Assembly (NCBI GenBank): GCA_003566395.1
Contig: PXDL01000273.1
Location: forward strand, 1 to 14,866
DNA: 14,866 bases
Source of the DNA: Balneolia bacterium
GTDB lineage: Bacteria > Bacteroidota > Rhodothermia > Balneolales > Cyclonatronaceae
Direction: 5' to 3'
In this document: piece after piece, positions 1 to 7,728 of the stretch
How the letters are laid out: each line of letters opens with the position of its first letter
Position numbering within the stretch: the first letter of the stretch is position 1
Made by a program: the position numbers and the translations under genes
The notes under the pieces: generated by a model
What the model saw: only the letters and a program-made list of their open reading frames with translations
The model's database searches: none
What the model was told of the DNA's origin: nothing

Positions 1-3000
1 CAGGTAGGAATCGAGCGCCTGCAGTTCTTCACCGGAAGAGGGTGCTTCTGTGGTTGGATGCAGAGAACTGTTCATCAGGTCGGCATTGAGCACCATTTCC
101 GATGCACCTTCTCCGAGCACAAGATCGGCAAGATGATTGTTCTCGGAATCGTTCTCCGACATCAGGTCAGCCTCCCCGCTGCCATACACGGTATTACCGG
201 TAAATGCATTGTCGGTCGATGCGGAAGAAAACCCGATTCTTAGTCCATACCTGTCGGCTCCGGTAACGGTATTTCCGGAAATGGTATGTCCCGTGCTTCC
301 CTGCACCGTAAGGCCGTCATTTCCGCTTCCGTGGATTTCATTATCGGTAATGGTGTTATCGGTTGCATTCCACAGCCGGATTCCTTGATTTCCCGAATCC
401 CCGACCTCATTATCACTTACCGTATTGCCTTCACCATCCACCAGCCGGATACCTTCCCGCTGACTGTCCGAAATACTGTTTTCGCTGATGAGGTTTTCGT
501 CACCCGAAATCCGGATTCCTTCCCTTCCGTTGGTGGAAAACGTATTTCCGGTAATTACGTTCTGGTTTCCACGCACATCAAGGCCGGATTCATTTTCCTC
601 ACCTGTTCCGGTGATGGTATTATCAGTGATGGTGTTTTCATGAGAACTTTGAGGAATACGGATTCCATAGGTGCCGTATCCGTTAGCTGTATTTCCGGTA
701 ACGGTATTGTCCGATGAACTACCAATCCAGTAGGCGTACCGGCTCTGGTTTTCCGTTTCATTATTTTCAATCACTACCCCTGAGGATTCATCTCTCAACC
801 TGAATCCGTCACGGGAATCCGATACCTCGCTGTCGCGCATTTCTCCGCCTGTAACCCCTCCAAACCTCACACCTGACTGGCTCAAATCTGAGGCGGCTAT
901 ATTTTGGACGGATACTTCATTCGTGTTTTCCACATCCACTCCATACTGCCAGCTTAGTATGGTTATGTTCGTAATGGTTACATTTTCTTCGGCTTCTACA
1001 CCTATAGCCGTACGACTCCCCCCGCCTGTGAGGGTGTGCCCGCCTCCATCGAACTCCACATCAGAAGCCAATATTAAGAAGCAGTCGTCATCGGCTTCGA
1101 TGTCGTTCACCACAATATATTCTCCGGGCAGGTTTATTTCGGCGCAATCAGAAAGCTGGGTAACCGCATCCGGATCAACAATCAGCACCGTGGCAGTATC
1201 GGTGTCGTCTTCGCTTTGTACGGTAATTTCACCGCTTCCGGCGTCCGATGCTTCGGTTGACCACTCAAGCACTATTTCGGTTTCATCGCCTGAGCCGAGC
1301 GAAACTTCCTGCTCATCGGCAGTATTTCCGTCGAAATCAAGAAGTTCAATGAGCTGCGTATCTTCTTCCGAGCCCGGATTCATGATACCGACCTCCACCA
1401 CCAGAGTTTCATTGATGAGTACCGGTGTGTTGGTCGCTTCAATGCTTATCTGGAAAAGTGAGCCTTCGATTGGCTCTGAATCGAGCCATGGATCGAAAAG
1501 CACGTATTCATCCACGGAATCTCCGTCGCCGTTCGCAGACTGACCGGTTTCAGGATCATTCTCTCCGCCCGACGGCCCGTTTACTGCGCCCCACCAGTTG
1601 TTGCGCGCATTCACATTATGGTCGGGCCCGAAGGCCCCGCCTGTAAAGTCGTACACAACGCCCTCATTATTTCCGGAAATGATGTTTGAAGTAATCATAA
1701 CCCCGTCTTCTTCTTCCAGCTCGTCGTCCACCAGAATAGCAGTGCCGTTGTTACCTGTAATGCTGTTTGATGAAATAACGATTTCCATGAAGTCAAAATC
1801 GCTGAATGAACCGGTTTGAAGCCATATTCCGCCTCCGTTGCCCGTCAACTCATTTTCGGTGATGGTTACCGGCTCAACGGCAAAAGTGGAAGAGGTATAA
1901 TCTATTGCATAGTCCGCATTATCCGATATGGTATTATCATGTAAGATAATTTCGCCAAATCTGTTTACCCCCTCGAGCTCAATACCCGAAGCACTGTTTG
2001 AGAGTATTGTGTTCCCATCCATTTCTACTCCGGCCGAGGCAACCAACTTAACGCCCTGACTGCCGTTACTTTCAACAAGGTTGCCTTCAAGCAGGTTTTC
2101 CAGCGTCCCCGATAGACGGATTCCTTCCTCTTCATTATCTGCTACCGTATTTTCGGTGAGCGTAATTCCGTCGGCATCTTCCTGGAAGACATTTCCCTCA
2201 ATACGGATTCCGCTTCCCTCGTTGAAAACAAACTCCGAGTTTGAGATTACAACGTCGTAAAGTTCTTCACTGAAAAAACCGTGCATACCGCTGCCTGTTA
2301 CTTCGGTTTCAATCAGGGTGATGCCCTCCGTCTCTGCAACCATAATCCCATGGTTTTCGGCTCCGTCAATCCCGGTATCCGAGATCAGGATTTCCCCGCC
2401 ACCGGATACCATTACTCCCTTTCCGGTAGCACCGGATATCGATATATCAGCGAGTTCCGATTCCAGGCTTTCGTTCAGGAAAACGGCATCAGCGCCTGAA
2501 TTGATAATATCTGAATTGTTTACATTCACCGAAGAACTTTCACGGAGTTCAATTCCATAATGAGGTGCGTCAAGCACGCTGATTGCGGTGCCTTCGGAAT
2601 TTTCAAGGGCATATAGCAACACTCCCACACCGGAACCCAAATCGGAGGATTCATAACTTACCTCAATGCCGTCTATCGTTACGCCTTCCGAGTGCGCGAC
2701 CGAGATTCCATACCACCCGGCATTTTCGACGTCAATATCAGATATTTCAGCATCATCGGAAAACGCAAGAAGCACTCCTGCCGCTACTCCCAAAAACGAG
2801 CGGTCCGAAATTTCTATACCCTGCGCATTTACTGCAATCAGCTGACCGGCATCATTCGGAACCGGCCCGGTACTTTCATCGCTGTACCATAGCTGGTTGC
2901 CTTCCGGCCCTGCGGTGTTGTTGTCGTCTATTTGGTGCAGATAGTGCGACTCTTCGGTGCCTTCAATATAAATGCCATCCTCAAACGCATTGCCTGAGAC

Positions 3001-5484
3001 AGGTACACCGTTGCTTTCCTCAAGCATTAATCCGGCAAGATTCCCGCCGGTCTGATTGTCTTCTACATTAAGGCCGGATGAGGCTCCCTGAAAATGAATA
3101 CCAAACTGTCTGTTTTCCAATATTTCATTATCAAAAACATTCGCCTGTCCGCTTGAAGCTGAAATAATGCCGGATTCATTTTCTGAAATAGTATTACCGG
3201 AGATTTCTGCATTTTCACCCTGTTGAATTACAACTCCCTCACCCTCATTTTCAGTGATAGTATTGTCCGTAATTTGGGCTCCTGATCCGTTTACATAAAC
3301 CCCGCCGAGCACATTGCCCTCAACTACATTATTTTCTGCGGAGTTACCGGTGGCATTACTCATATGCCCAACGCCGTACCACTGATTGTCCGTTATCTGA
3401 TTATCCACAGCTGTACTGCCAGACGGCCCCGTTCCTCCGAGGTCTCTTCCGAAACGGATTCCGTCTTCGCTGTTTTCATAAATTATATTTTCGGCTAAAT
3501 GGTGGTCTGAACCTCCGAAAACATGAATCCCTAAATCATTTCCATAGCTTTCATTTTCAGTAACCAGCGTGTTGTCCGCGGAGCTTGCAAGGTTTACCCC
3601 TGCTCTTGTATTGTTAAATACCTCATTATTTCTGATAATGGTGCCTTCTTCTGAAGAGCTTACTCTCACTCCGTTCCTGTCGTTATTCCACGATTCGTTG
3701 TTTTCCACAAGCTGGTTATTTCCTGAAGCAAGGAGGCCGTTAAAACCATTATTATACGTCTGGTTATTTACAGCCTGCGATCCCTCCGATTCGCTGCCTA
3801 AACTTATTCCACTCCCATCGTTGTTTCGGGATTCGTTGTTTTCCACCAGTGCATTCGTGCCGTTTCGGACCCCGATTCCATTCGGGTTAGAGAAACCACT
3901 TGAACCGCTTGCATTTGAAACTTCGTTTCCACTTATCGTAACCCCGTTACTTATTACACTAATTAGTTGAGACTGCCCAACTGCAATCCCAACCGCTGAG
4001 GTGTTTTGGACCGTGTTGTCGGATATTTCGGCATTGTCTGACTCTTGCTCTACATAAATGCCCTTTCTCCCATTGCTAACCATGTTTCCTTCTATCAGCG
4101 CACCGGGGACCCCAAATCCACGTATCCCGTCACGGCCCGGTTCAATTTCATTATCCAGAATCTCCACAGTGGAGCTAAACGCCGACATTATTCCGTTCAT
4201 CTCGCCGCCGTTTATGGTGTTATTTTGAATTGTAACACCTGAGCTATACCAAGCTGTTATATCACCAAAATCCACAGCAGAAAATTCAGAATCGGTATTC
4301 AGCTGGTTATCCTCAATAGACACATTCGTGCTGAAATGCACCTGAACTGCGGCAGGCACGGATAAATCCAGGCCGGATATGTCCACATTCTCGGATTTCA
4401 TTACAATTACCTGTGCTGCATCTTGAGGCGCATCAATGCCGGACCCGCTTATCACGAAATACACCGGATCGCCGGATATTGTATTTCCGGAGACTGAATA
4501 GGTCACATCATCAGCTTCTGCACCCTCCAGAATCCTGAAAAAAATCCCCATTTCCATTTCATTGGACTGGATACTGCTTCCGAAAGATTCCGCCACAAAA
4601 ACATCAACATCGTGCCCGGTAAATGTATTGGAACTGATTGATGCATCCGGGCTGTCTTCAATGAAGATGCCGCGCTCATCATTATTTTCGAACTCATTAC
4701 CCGATGCCTGCACATTTTCCGCGCCCTGAATATGAATGCCCGACCTTAGGTTACCTGATGAATGGTTATTATTGAAAACTGCATTATCAGAACCTGTAAT
4801 CCGAACTCCGTCGAAGAATATTCCCGGCAGAGCACCACCGGTGTTGGTTATGGTATTTCCAGTTGCGCTAAAACCATCTGAGTTCGATGCAAGTAGTCCG
4901 TGGCGGTTGGTATTTTGAATAGTATTATTGCTGACGGTGCCGTTTTCAGAACTTGAAAAAGTAATTCCGTTTATTCCGGCACTTTCTACTACACTATTTG
5001 TTACCAAAACTTCATCTGATGATGACACGGAGATTGCAGAACCGCTCCCGACCGAAACTGTGAGATTGCTCAATACGGTCGCGTGCGCATCGGATACAGA
5101 AACGCCCCCATTTGAGGCATCTACGCTCAAATACCTTAGACTAACTCCGGTCGCATCTTCAATTTCAACTCCAATATTCACATCCGATCCGGTTATCAAC
5201 GGCGGATTATCAGAATCAGCAGCTTGCAGGGTGATGTTATTTGTGGTGATGCTGAGTTCCTCGTTGTACTCACCCGGTTCCATGCAAATTACAGTTCCGG
5301 GTGAAGCCTCATTAATGGCACCCTGTACCGATGAATTTACCGTAACATCGCAGTCTTCGGTCAGGTTTTGAGCCTGAAGTTTTTCAGTGCCGAATGTCAG
5401 TAAAATGCTGAAAAATAAAACACAGTTACAAATCGCGCTATTATATCCAATTCCCTTATTCGTGAAGTTGTAGTAATAATCCAT
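1..5484 (-). CDS. Giant secreted parallel beta-helix repeat protein (partial, C-terminus outside window)
   Basis: The frame is open for 1828 codons from ATG 5484 to the left edge, with no stop. Residues 1-39 form a signal peptide: hydrophobic core at about 17-31, probable cleavage after KLQAQ. Residues about 50-95 resemble the opening of pectate-lyase-like proteins (VQGAINEASPGTVICMEPGEY is split here as VQGAIN...PGEYNEEL). From there to about 1295 run coils of about 22-24 residues patterned NTIxxN...GI.v, a right-handed parallel beta-helix. NNWWG (1295-1299) and FDPWL (1330-1334) close this block. An Ig/CARDB-like segment follows (about 1341-1430). A second NosD/CASH-type helix begins at LPGEY (1452-1456) and continues to about 1760. 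An in-frame ATG at 5508 is an alternative start, but it gives an unusually long n-region. Known family roles include carbohydrate binding or cleavage and adhesion. No catalytic residues are identifiable, so the function is unknown. It is probably exported to the periplasm or cell surface. Confidence 0.93.
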   Translation of the reverse strand, partial: MDYYYNFTNKGIGYNSAICNCVLFFSILLTFGTEKLQAQNLTEDCDVTVNSSVQGAINEASPGTVICMEPGEYNEELSITTNNITLQAADSDNPPLITGSDVNIGVEIEDATGVSLRYLSVDASNGGVSVSDAHATVLSNLTVSVGSGSAISVSSSDEVLVTNSVVESAGINGITFSSSENGTVSNNTIQNTNRHGLLASNSDGFSATGNTITNTGGALPGIFFDGVRITGSDNAVFNNNHSSGNLRSGIHIQGAENVQASGNEFENNDERGIFIEDSPDASISSNTFTGHDVDVFVAESFGSSIQSNEMEMGIFFRILEGAEADDVTYSVSGNTISGDPVYFVISGSGIDAPQDAAQVIVMKSENVDISGLDLSVPAAVQVHFSTNVSIEDNQLNTDSEFSAVDFGDITAWYSSGVTIQNNTINGGEMNGIMSAFSSTVEILDNEIEPGRDGIRGFGVPGALIEGNMVSNGRKGIYVEQESDNAEISDNTVQNTSAVGIAVGQSQLISVISNGVTISGNEVSNASGSSGFSNPNGIGVRNGTNALVENNESRNNDGSGISLGSESEGSQAVNNQTYNNGFNGLLASGNNQLVENNESWNNDRNGVRVSSSEEGTIIRNNEVFNNTRAGVNLASSADNTLVTENESYGNDLGIHVFGGSDHHLAENIIYENSEDGIRFGRDLGGTGPSGSTAVDNQITDNQWYGVGHMSNATGNSAENNVVEGNVLGGVYVNGSGAQITDNTITENEGEGVVIQQGENAEISGNTISENESGIISASSGQANVFDNEILENRQFGIHFQGASSGLNVEDNQTGGNLAGLMLEESNGVPVSGNAFEDGIYIEGTEESHYLHQIDDNNTAGPEGNQLWYSDESTGPVPNDAGQLIAVNAQGIEISDRSFLGVAAGVLLAFSDDAEISDIDVENAGWYGISVAHSEGVTIDGIEVSYESSDLGSGVGVLLYALENSEGTAISVLDAPHYGIELRESSSVNVNNSDIINSGADAVFLNESLESELADISISGATGKGVMVSGGGEILISDTGIDGAENHGIMVAETEGITLIETEVTGSGMHGFFSEELYDVVISNSEFVFNEGSGIRIEGNVFQEDADGITLTENTVADNEEEGIRLSGTLENLLEGNLVESNGSQGVKLVASAGVEMDGNTILSNSASGIELEGVNRFGEIILHDNTISDNADYAIDYTSSTFAVEPVTITENELTGNGGGIWLQTGSFSDFDFMEIVISSNSITGNNGTAILVDDELEEEDGVMITSNIISGNNEGVVYDFTGGAFGPDHNVNARNNWWGAVNGPSGGENDPETGQSANGDGDSVDEYVLFDPWLDSEPIEGSLFQISIEATNTPVLINETLVVEVGIMNPGSEEDTQLIELLDFDGNTADEQEVSLGSGDETEIVLEWSTEASDAGSGEITVQSEDDTDTATVLIVDPDAVTQLSDCAEINLPGEYIVVNDIEADDDCFLILASDVEFDGGGHTLTGGGSRTAIGVEAEENVTITNITILSWQYGVDVENTNEVSVQNIAASDLSQSGVRFGGVTGGEMRDSEVSDSRDGFRLRDESSGVVIENNETENQSRYAYWIGSSSDNTVTGNTANGYGTYGIRIPQSSHENTITDNTITGTGEENESGLDVRGNQNVITGNTFSTNGREGIRISGDENLISENSISDSQREGIRLVDGEGNTVSDNEVGDSGNQGIRLWNATDNTITDNEIHGSGNDGLTVQGSTGHTISGNTVTGADRYGLRIGFSSASTDNAFTGNTVYGSGEADLMSENDSENNHLADLVLGEGASEMVLNADLMNSSLHPTTEAPSSGEELQALDSYL
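1131..1602 (-). other. Inter-helix linker with Ig/CARDB-like segment in the giant protein
   Basis: This covers residues about 1295-1452. It starts with NNWWG, continues through NGPSGG and FDPWL (a common closing motif of beta-helix surface proteins), then changes character. About 90 residues with alternating hydrophobic strands follow (TPVLINETLVVEVGIMNPG; later EITVQSEDDTDTATVLIVD). This resembles a CARDB/Ig-like beta-sandwich: the VxVxNxG-type strand, then a charged turn, then VxLxW (IVLEW). The segment separates two independent beta-helix blocks. The domain name is inferred from the pattern, not from a search. Confidence 0.55.
3547..3849 (-). repeat. 46-residue two-coil super-repeat inside the beta-helix protein
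   Basis: Two consecutive units begin LVENNES and share the pattern LVENNES.NND..G, then about 20 residues later NN...NN...G. The 17-base string gattcgttgttttccac occurs identically at 3692-3708 and 3830-3846, exactly 138 bases (46 codons) apart. A more diverged third unit (LVTENESYGND) follows, 48 codons further on. Each unit corresponds to two beta-helix coils. The near identity at DNA level suggests a fairly recent internal duplication. Confidence 0.7.
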
Positions 5485-5508
5485 AGTTCCGGAACCTTTT
5501 TTTATCAT

Positions 5509-5927
5509 GAGGGACAAAGCTTTATCTGAAATGCAGCGTTACAGCTAATTGCAAAATCGTATGATCACACACATTTCACTTTATTCCATTTTTCATATCT
5601 ACCACAGCCTAATCATTTCAAAACAGGAGGACAAGACTCTCAGGAATTACGTTTTTTTTCAGCTATACAATTATGAAAACATCTGACACATATTTGTCTC
5701 TTTTTTCGAACAGGCCGGAAGAATTTTTTCTCGAATTTCGGGCAAAAACTGAAAATCGCAAGTTTTTACAATTTGGCAACGCCTAATAGATGTGCAATAC
5801 AAAGGAGTAGATTTACTTACAAGAAAGGCGTAATCATTTGGACTCGTACAAGTCCGAAACTCTCTACAATTTTTTACATACTCGCAACAGCTTTATTACG
5901 GCTTTTACTGCTCAGGCCGGGAGGAGG
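5509..5927. other. Intergenic region, AT-rich, upstream of the giant gene
   Basis: This stretch of 419 bases holds no credible gene. The short plus-strand ORF at 5773-5964 has no recognisable content and overlaps the end of the neighbouring gene. It must contain the promoter and leader of the giant beta-helix gene and the 3' region of the acidic-protein gene. No convincing TTG / TAnnTTTG (Bacteroidota-type) promoter and no clear U-tract terminator were found by eye. A 16-base imperfect palindrome lies at 5840-5855. Confidence 0.6.
5840..5855. promoter_or_regulatory. Imperfect palindrome GGACT-cGTACa-AGTCC
   Basis: Read on the plus strand it is ggactcgtacaagtcc. The outer five bases pair perfectly, one C/A mismatch follows, and GTAC is the self-complementary centre. 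It lies 332 bases upstream of the giant gene and 73 bases past the stop of the acidic-protein gene. It could be an operator or a 3' hairpin of the upstream transcript, but there is no U-tract after it on either strand. Function is not established. Confidence 0.25.
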
Positions 5928-6785
5928 TCAGAGCTCCTCTTCAAACATCTCTCTCAGTTCCTGAACATAAATCCCCAGATCATTTCTGATGTGGAATAGA
6001 TCGGCATGAAGCTGTTTGTATTCAAAATCACCGAACTCAATCTCATGCTCTTTCAGAAGCTTCAGATAGGTAAGAGCCCGGTTGGCGGCCTGCAGGCCTT
6101 TTTTGCAGTAGGCGATGTTGCCTCCAAGCATATCCGCTTCGAACCCGAGGGAATAGCCTGCCGCAATTTTAGCGCTGATGTGCAGCACATCCGAAACAAA
6201 CAAATTAAACAGGTCGCGGAAGTCGGGATCGTCTATAAATACGTCGGCTGAACGCACCAGTATATGGGCACCGAAATCATGGGCGTTTCGGTACACTTCC
6301 AGGTTATCGATGGATCCTGAATCGCTCAGGGTAAAGTCGTCGCTCAGGAGTTTCCACTCTTCGCCCTCTTCAATATCCAGATCATCGAGATCATCCTCGT
6401 CGAGCATGTCGGAATCGTCGTCGTCATCAAAATTCAAGGGATCCTGATCTTCCGGGGAGTCATCTTCGTCCGGGCCGGATTTGCCTTCATCGCGCAGATC
6501 AAGATGATCGATAAGGAAAATATCATCGTCAATATCGTCGTCGTCCCAGTCATCGTCGTCATCGGGAAAATAAGCTTCATCGAACATGAGTTCTTCCTCG
6601 ATATAGGTATCGAGCGCCTCATACTCCGATTCCGATTCCTTGAGAATTTTCACCCAGCGGGGACCTTCCTCTCCGAACGTTTTATCGAGGAAATCACGAA
6701 TTTCCTCACTTTTCTGTTCCGCCTGATTGATGTGGGATTCCCATTTATGTTCATCCCAGATATCGTCAGAGAAGTTGGATTTCAT
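5928..6785 (-). CDS. Hypothetical acidic protein with poly-Asp region and helical C-terminal domain
   Basis: I do not recognise a named family for the whole 285-residue protein. The N-terminal 70 residues are predicted helical and charged. Residues 75-142 are a low-complexity acidic stretch with runs such as DDDDDWDDDDIDDDIF and DEDDLDDLDIEEGEE, likely disordered. Residues 165-285 look like a compact alpha-helical domain (VYRNAHDFGAHILVR, AKIAAGYSLGFEADMLGG, IAYCKKGLQAANRALTYLK). This recalls four-helix-bundle (S23-type) proteins, as a weak resemblance only. There is no signal peptide or membrane segment, so it is presumably cytoplasmic. It starts at ATG 6785, 85 bases after the punA stop on the same strand. 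The acidic tract suggests binding to basic protein surfaces or cations (inference). Confidence 0.85.
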   Translation of the reverse strand: MKSNFSDDIWDEHKWESHINQAEQKSEEIRDFLDKTFGEEGPRWVKILKESESEYEALDTYIEEELMFDEAYFPDDDDDWDDDDIDDDIFLIDHLDLRDEGKSGPDEDDSPEDQDPLNFDDDDDSDMLDEDDLDDLDIEEGEEWKLLSDDFTLSDSGSIDNLEVYRNAHDFGAHILVRSADVFIDDPDFRDLFNLFVSDVLHISAKIAAGYSLGFEADMLGGNIAYCKKGLQAANRALTYLKLLKEHEIEFGDFEYKQLHADLFHIRNDLGIYVQELREMFEEEL

Positions 6786-6797
6786 ATAGAAATGATG

Positions 6798-6815
6798 TAG
6801 GTATTACGAATACTA
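6798..6815. promoter_or_regulatory. Near-palindrome just upstream of the acidic-protein gene
   Basis: On the minus strand it reads TAGTATT-CGT-AATACCTA: seven paired bases around a three-base centre, with one bulged C. It sits 12 bases upstream of the ATG at 6785, where it could be an operator half-site pair or a leader hairpin affecting translation. Seen by eye only. Confidence 0.2.
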
Positions 6816-6870
6816 AATTTTCGGGCTAAACAGATACCTCTAATGATACGGAAAATCTTTGGTTTTGCCA

Positions 6871-7707
6871 TCAGAGGCGTTCCAGCACCCCGGTAATTAC
6901 TTTGGTCAGTTTAGGCTCGGCGATGTCGGCGGCTTCAAGAATCTCCTGCATCACAACCGGCTGAAGCGAATCCGGGAAACACTCATCGGTAACTGCGGAA
7001 ATGCCTAAAACCTTCATGCCCATGTGCGTGGCTGCAATAACCTCCGGAATGGTACTCATACCAACCACATCCGCACCTATCTGGCGCAGAAAACGGTATT
7101 CGGCCTTGGTTTCGAGATTTGGTCCCGATACGGCCACATACACTCCCTGATGCATTTTGATGGCATTATCAAGAGCTACCTGTTCAGCAAGAGCGATAAG
7201 CTCATTGGTATAAGGTTCGCTCATATCGGGGAAGCGAACGCCAAGTTCGTCGTCGTTCGGTCCGATCAGCGGGTTATCGCCCAGCATATTGATGTGATCG
7301 ACAATCAGCATAATATCTCCACGGCGATAGATCGGATTCATGCCTCCGGCGGCGTTTGACACCATCAGAGTGCCTGCTCCGAGTTTTTGAGCAACCCGTA
7401 CAGGAAACGCGATTTCCTGCATGCTGTAATCTTCGTAGTAGTGAAAGCGGCCCTGCATGGCCATCACTTTTTTGCCGCCCAGGGTGCCAAAGCGCAGCCG
7501 CCCGGAATGGCTTTCAACGGTGGAAACCGGAAAATGGGGGATATCCCGGTAGCTGATAGTGTTCTCGGTTTCCATCTGTTCGGCAAGCCGTCCGAGACCG
7601 GTACCGAGAATAATCATTACTTCAGGCTCAAAGCTTGTTTTTGAGCGGATAAATTCAATCGCTTCTGCTCTTTTTTTGCGAAATGTTTCTACAGTATCAA
7701 TACTCAT
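6871..7707 (-). CDS. punA: Purine nucleoside phosphorylase, class I trimeric type
   Basis: It catalyses phosphorolysis of purine nucleosides to free base plus (deoxy)ribose-1-phosphate in cytoplasmic purine salvage. The 278 residues match the PNP/MTAP family length and motifs: GTGLG (35-39), ESHSGR (65-70, His67), QGRFHYYE (85-92, His89), NAAGG (118-122), GPNLETKAEYR (195-205, Glu199), GMSTIPEV (216-223, Met217). The position equivalent to the human purine-contacting Asn243 is Asp241 (ISAVTDE). This Asp is the MTAP-like residue and, from memory, is also common in Bacteroidota PNPs, so preference for 6-oxo over 6-amino purines cannot be assumed. The gene starts at ATG 7707, 21 bases after the divIVA-like gene, and probably shares its transcript. 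Confidence 0.96.
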   Translation of the reverse strand: MSIDTVETFRKKRAEAIEFIRSKTSFEPEVMIILGTGLGRLAEQMETENTISYRDIPHFPVSTVESHSGRLRFGTLGGKKVMAMQGRFHYYEDYSMQEIAFPVRVAQKLGAGTLMVSNAAGGMNPIYRRGDIMLIVDHINMLGDNPLIGPNDDELGVRFPDMSEPYTNELIALAEQVALDNAIKMHQGVYVAVSGPNLETKAEYRFLRQIGADVVGMSTIPEVIAATHMGMKVLGISAVTDECFPDSLQPVVMQEILEAADIAEPKLTKVITGVLERL

Positions 7708-7728
7708 CTATGTATTATTAAGTTCTGT

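Noticed and set aside
140..740. CRISPR-like or tandem DNA repeats (recurring ttaccggtaat / ttatcggtaatgg strings about 66-70 bases apart)
   Set aside because: The strings vary at third codon positions, keep the minus-strand frame and translate to NTITGN-type beta-helix coils. There are no conserved repeats separated by unique spacers.
58..5371. Many plus-strand ORFs of 60-206 residues across the first 5.4 kb
   Set aside because: All lie antisense to the continuous minus-strand frame, which has a signal peptide and clear beta-helix periodicity. Their sequences (Ser/Pro/Phe-rich or Arg/His-rich) look like mirror images of Glu/Asn/Gly-rich coding sequence.
5700..5800. Bacteroidota-type promoter (TTG, about 20 bases, TAnnTTTG) for the giant gene
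   Set aside because: Only partial matches such as TTG...AGTTTTTG were found. They lack the conserved TA and are over 200 bases from the start, so they are not distinguishable from chance in AT-rich DNA.
5913..5945. GAGGAG/CTCCTC inverted repeat at the stop of the acidic-protein gene
   Set aside because: A six-base stem encloses the stop codon but no T-run follows. It may simply reflect the Glu-rich C-terminal codons.
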